A stretch of DNA of 53,479 bases from JAWWPY01 sp964412845 (GTDB lineage Bacteria > Actinomycetota > Actinomycetes > Streptosporangiales > Streptosporangiaceae): assembly GCA_964412845.1 (NCBI GenBank), contig CAYPQM010000018.1, positions 1 through 53,479 on the forward strand, given 5' to 3'. The notes under the pieces were generated by a model. The model worked only from the letters and a program-made list of their open reading frames with translations, had not been told where the DNA came from and did not search any database. Made by a program: the position numbers and the translations under genes. Below are positions 50,429 through 53,479 of this stretch, piece after piece. Numbering within the stretch: position 1 is the first letter of the stretch; each line of letters opens with the position of its first letter.

Positions 50429-52354
50429 TCAGCCGGCGAACAGCGCCTCGCGGTAGTCGCGGACGGCCTGGAGGTCACCGTGCTTCGCGGCGACCGACTC
50501 GCCCAGCGACCGCGCGGTGCGGACCACCAGCCCCGAACGGTGCTGACGCGGCAGCGCGAGCACGGTGTCCCGGCTCAGCCGCAGCGCCTCTTCCGGTTCG
50601 CCCACCGCCAGCCTGCACCGGGCCTGCCCGAACGTGATCAGCGACCTGTCCAGGATCTCGGCTTGCGGATACAGCCGGAGAGACTGCTCAAATGCGTCAT
50701 CCGCCCCCTGGTGATCGCCCAGGGTAACCAGCGCGTCGCCCTGATGGAACAGGAGTTGCCGTTCGGTATAGCCAAAGGCTGTGTCACTGCGAACCTCTCC
50801 GGCCAGCCCATCTACCGCCAGATGGGCCCGGTCCAGGGCCCCTCTGGCTCGCCCCAGCGCCTCGCGGACGCTGCCGTATCCACCGGACACGAGCCGGGCC
50901 AGCGCCCGCGCCTCCATGACCGGGGCCATCACGCTTGCCACACAGGAGTGCCGCCCGGCCAGGCCGGCGCCCGCCCGGGCGAGGGCGGCGGCCTCCCCCG
51001 GATCCCCGTAATAGAGCGGCACCATGGACTCGCGGACAGCCACCCAGCCGCGCAGATGCCGGTCACCGGTCTCATCCGCGGCCAGGCGCGCAGTGCGGAA
51101 GAAGGACCGGGCCAGCCGCTGATCGCCGATATTGATCATGGTCATGGCGGACAGCGCCGCCAGCTTCGCCGCCAGGCGGCAGAGCCGCTCAGCGAACTCC
51201 ACCGGTTGGCGCTCTTCACACATCCTGCGGACATCACCCAGATCCAGCAGCAGGTCACACAGCAGCCGCAACGATGGAACGCTCCGGTACTGCCTGCCGT
51301 AGCCGGCGGCGGTGTCCTCCCACTGGTCGAGCATGGTCGCAGATACGCTCGCGCCCAGCAACGCGTCATCCATCCGGCGCCGGATGCGGTCCACCGCGCC
51401 GAAGAACCTGCTGTCTACCGCGGTTCCCGAGTCGGCGATAAGCCGGAGCAGTGCCCGCCTGAGCACGTCATCATCCGCCTCGCCCTCAGCGTCCGGCCCA
51501 GCGTCCCCCGCCGCCCCCGGCACTAAGGCGACCGAGGTCAACGGCGCACTGGCGCCGGCCGCTGCCGGGCCCGGCAGGATGCCAGTGGGTGCAGCGTCAG
51601 TGCCGTCCCGAGGCGCAGGGACTGGTCGCACCGCGGACATCCAGCGCGATGTCGCGCCGTGAGTGTCCGCCGTGCCCACGGCGGCGCCCCACGCGGTATC
51701 AGGGAAGGCCAGGGGGTTGCTGGCCGGCCCGGCCCGCAGGGTGACGGTCTCCACGATGTCCGCGATACTGCGCGGGGGCCCCGCGGTGCCCGGAGTGCCC
51801 GCAGTCCCAGGAGTGCCCGGCGTGCCCACGGTGTGCGGCACTGTGACTCCCTGACGGCCACGGTGCCGGTTTCCGCAGAAGCACGGGTCCCGGTAACCGA
51901 GGTCCTGCGGATCCGCCTGGTAGACGGCGCACAGGTAGTGCAGGTACTCGGGGCCGGGGCGCTTCTGCGCGTTCTCATAGGCGGACAGCAGGGTCTCGCT
52001 GAACCGCGGCGAGGTGCGCCCCTCGGCCGCATACCGCGCCCGGATCTGGGCGACGACATCGGCCAGGGCAATGCCGAGCGCCAGCCGGTGGGCGCGGATC
52101 CACGTTGTGCCGAAGATTGGCCCGCACTGATCATGAATTGCTACTGCGATCTCGGCTGGGGTGCACCCGGAGACCAAGCTCTGCGCCCTGATCTTCCTGG
52201 CTACGGCGATCTCCTGCATGATCTCGCCATCCGGGCTGCCCGTCAGGTCCTTCCCGGGCTCACCCTGCCGTGCCGCCTGCTCTTGTGCCACCTGCTGTGG
52301 CTCCTGTTGTGCCGCGCGAACTTCGTCGCCCGGCCCACCGCGCTCCGCCGCCAT
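50429..52354 (-). CDS. Large HTH/TPR-like transcriptional regulator
   Basis: 641 residues from ATG 52354 (AAGGGG upstream; a GTG at 52381 is nine codons earlier). An atypical helix-turn-helix segment lies at about 80-150 (IRAHRLALGIALADVVAQIRARY, then LSAYENAQKRPGPEYLHYLCAVY). It is followed by a small Cys pair (DPCFCGNRH), a Gly/Thr/Pro repeat (GTPGTPGTAGTPGTAG) and a long helical TPR-like half (about 320-640). This is the layout of Streptomyces developmental and antibiotic regulators such as NsdA, but I cannot assign it to one of them. It is divergent from the MscS gene across an A+T-rich control region. Confidence 0.72.
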   Translation of the reverse strand: MAAERGGPGDEVRAAQQEPQQVAQEQAARQGEPGKDLTGSPDGEIMQEIAVARKIRAQSLVSGCTPAEIAVAIHDQCGPIFGTTWIRAHRLALGIALADVVAQIRARYAAEGRTSPRFSETLLSAYENAQKRPGPEYLHYLCAVYQADPQDLGYRDPCFCGNRHRGRQGVTVPHTVGTPGTPGTAGTPGTAGPPRSIADIVETVTLRAGPASNPLAFPDTAWGAAVGTADTHGATSRWMSAVRPVPAPRDGTDAAPTGILPGPAAAGASAPLTSVALVPGAAGDAGPDAEGEADDDVLRRALLRLIADSGTAVDSRFFGAVDRIRRRMDDALLGASVSATMLDQWEDTAAGYGRQYRSVPSLRLLCDLLLDLGDVRRMCEERQPVEFAERLCRLAAKLAALSAMTMINIGDQRLARSFFRTARLAADETGDRHLRGWVAVRESMVPLYYGDPGEAAALARAGAGLAGRHSCVASVMAPVMEARALARLVSGGYGSVREALGRARGALDRAHLAVDGLAGEVRSDTAFGYTERQLLFHQGDALVTLGDHQGADDAFEQSLRLYPQAEILDRSLITFGQARCRLAVGEPEEALRLSRDTVLALPRQHRSGLVVRTARSLGESVAAKHGDLQAVRDYREALFAG

Positions 52355-52710
52355 CCCGGCCCCTTCCCTGGGCACCAGCACGCCCCCCCAAACCAGGCAA
52401 TGCTTGGTTACTATACGTACGTGTTAGGTAACTAGGTGAGATCAGAGTTAACGAGATGTCCGTTTAATCCCTATATACCCCCATCGCCTCGTGCAATTCT
52501 CTCTCTACATATTGCATTCCGCACGCTACGAATGCACGTGGTCACAGGAAACCGATGTTCAGGCGCGGTCGCGAGACCGATTCCCCGCCGCGCCGGGCGG
52601 CCTGCAACGCACTGCTGGCTGGCTGCTCCGCGGACTGGTCATGCCAGGTCCGAGGGCCGGCCACTATGGGAGAACCCTGAGCGGCCTGTGTCACCGAAAG
52701 GATGCTTCCA
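52355..52710. promoter_or_regulatory. A+T-rich divergent control region of the regulator and MscS genes
   Basis: This 356-bp gap holds TATAGT (minus strand, 52410-52415), a plausible -10 for the regulator. Nearby are the palindrome ACGTACGT (52415-52422) within GTTAC/GTAAC arms (52407-52411, 52428-52432), and the perfect inverted repeat TGCATTC-N10-GAATGCA (52512-52518, 52529-52535), a possible operator or hairpin on the MscS side. No gene is recognisable in it. Confidence 0.45.
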
Positions 52711-53479
52711 GTGATCCCGCAAGTGCTTCCCGTGGTGGGTGCCGCCATCACCGCAGGATCCCGGCATCCCCCCACCCTGGCCTCGGTCTGCGGCGGTCCG
52801 TCCCCTGGTATCGCGTGCCGTCTCGTCTGGGACCTGTCGCACAACGGGAACGCCGCCGAGCTAACCAGGGTGTACCTCGCCGGGCCGGTCACCGTGGCGC
52901 TGCAGATCGCCTTCGTCCTGCTGCTCGCCCTGGTGATCAGGGCGATCACGCACCGGGCTATCAACCGGGTCACGAAGCACGCCGCCGAATTCGAGCCTGA
53001 CTCATCCCATGTGCTCTTCCGGGAACGCCGCCGGCAGCGCGCCCAGGCGCTCGGCTCCATCCTGCGCAGTGCCACGTCGGTGATCGTCTTCGGCATCGCC
53101 GGGATCACCATCGCCGGCGATCTGGGCCTGAATCTGGCGCCGGTGCTGGCCAGCGCGGGCGTGCTCGGCCTCGCCATCGGTTTCGGGGCGCAGAGCCTGG
53201 TCCGGGACTATCTGTCCGGGATATTCATGCTGGTGGAGGACCAGTACGGGGTCGGTGATGTCATCGACTCGGGCGATGCCACGGGAACGGTCGAGGCGGT
53301 CAGCCTGCGGGTCACCCGGCTCCGCGACGTGAACGGCGTGGTGTGGCATGTGCGCAACGGAACGATCAACCGGATCGGCAACGAATCCCAGGGATGGGCC
53401 CGGGCGGTCATCGACTTTCCGGTCAGCTACCAGCAGAACCTGCCGAAAGTACGCCAGCTCATGAAGCAGACCGCGACCG
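52711..53479 (+). CDS. MscS-family mechanosensitive channel (cut by window end)
   Basis: At least 256 residues; the gene runs off the window. GTG 52711 has AAAGGA upstream; an ATG at 52702 is in frame. Two to three membrane helices (about 60-83, about 105-130 and about 140-160) lead into the MscS pore helix and beta domain: VLASAGVLGLAIGFGAQSLVRDYLSGIFMLVEDQYGVGDVIDSGDATGTVEAVSLRVTRLRDVNGVVWHVRNGTI. The conserved Gly/Ala pore helix is intact. Such channels release solutes on osmotic downshift; actinobacterial ones of this length may also export ions. Confidence 0.92.
   Translation, partial: MIPQVLPVVGAAITAGSRHPPTLASVCGGPSPGIACRLVWDLSHNGNAAELTRVYLAGPVTVALQIAFVLLLALVIRAITHRAINRVTKHAAEFEPDSSHVLFRERRRQRAQALGSILRSATSVIVFGIAGITIAGDLGLNLAPVLASAGVLGLAIGFGAQSLVRDYLSGIFMLVEDQYGVGDVIDSGDATGTVEAVSLRVTRLRDVNGVVWHVRNGTINRIGNESQGWARAVIDFPVSYQQNLPKVRQLMKQTAT

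Overview
The window is chromosomal DNA of a very G+C-rich Actinomycetota. The two ends carry the conserved actinobacterial order rny-recX-recA-DUF3046 and clgR-cinA-pgsA-rimO-rodZ-like-ftsK-rnj-dapA. GTG and TTG starts, N-terminally overlapping genes (ATGA/GTGA junctions), DUF3046, ClgR and ABC sugar loci without an ATPase gene all fit this phylum. A genus cannot be fixed from sequence alone; a Streptosporangiales- or Trebonia-like soil actinomycete is my guess. The sequence contains two 100-N assembly gaps (27470-27569, 46057-46156), both inside short tandem repeats.

Layout: 71-5474 (minus) holds RNase Y, RecX, RecA interrupted by a 364-residue homing-endonuclease intein, and DUF3046. RecA has a two-part DNA-damage promoter (a PafBC-type promoter plus a LexA box). 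5537-11267 holds a methyltransferase and the large helicase Lhr, whose promoter is also PafBC-type. 11381-30736 is an accessory sugar region. It has a secreted Ig-like protein; a polyol locus (LacI repressor, PfkB kinase, ABC binding protein and two permeases, zinc dehydrogenase) with operators I can place; GrpB-like protein; cytochrome P450; a SigE-type sigma factor with its membrane partner; and a ROK regulator divergent from a second ABC importer and a NagZ-like glycosidase. An Rrf2 regulator closes this region.

30836-42101 is mostly the conserved block clgR to dapA on the minus strand, interrupted by an HD-domain (PhnZ-type) oxygenase candidate and a GNAT acetyltransferase. 42341-53479 holds an AlkZ/YcaQ-like DNA-repair candidate with a third PafBC-type promoter, a ferritin-like di-iron protein, an acyl-CoA dehydrogenase, a nickel/cobalt transporter, an HNH endonuclease, a prolyl oligopeptidase, a large HTH/TPR regulator, and a truncated MscS channel at the window edge.

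Three themes run across the window. (1) A DNA-damage circuit: recA, lhr and the AlkZ-like gene share TGTCRGTG-N8-[TC]AnnnT, and the last two place the ATG exactly 7 nt after the -10, as expected of leaderless mRNAs. (2) Sugar control: a 12-bp LacI operator occurs three times over two divergent promoters, and a ROK palindrome sits between the second pair of divergent genes. Both ABC operons have a strong RNA hairpin between binding protein and first permease. (3) Short tandem duplications cluster at start and stop codons. The clearest is pgsA-cinA, where a 23-bp unit makes three successive 8-codon minicistrons linked by GTGA overlaps.
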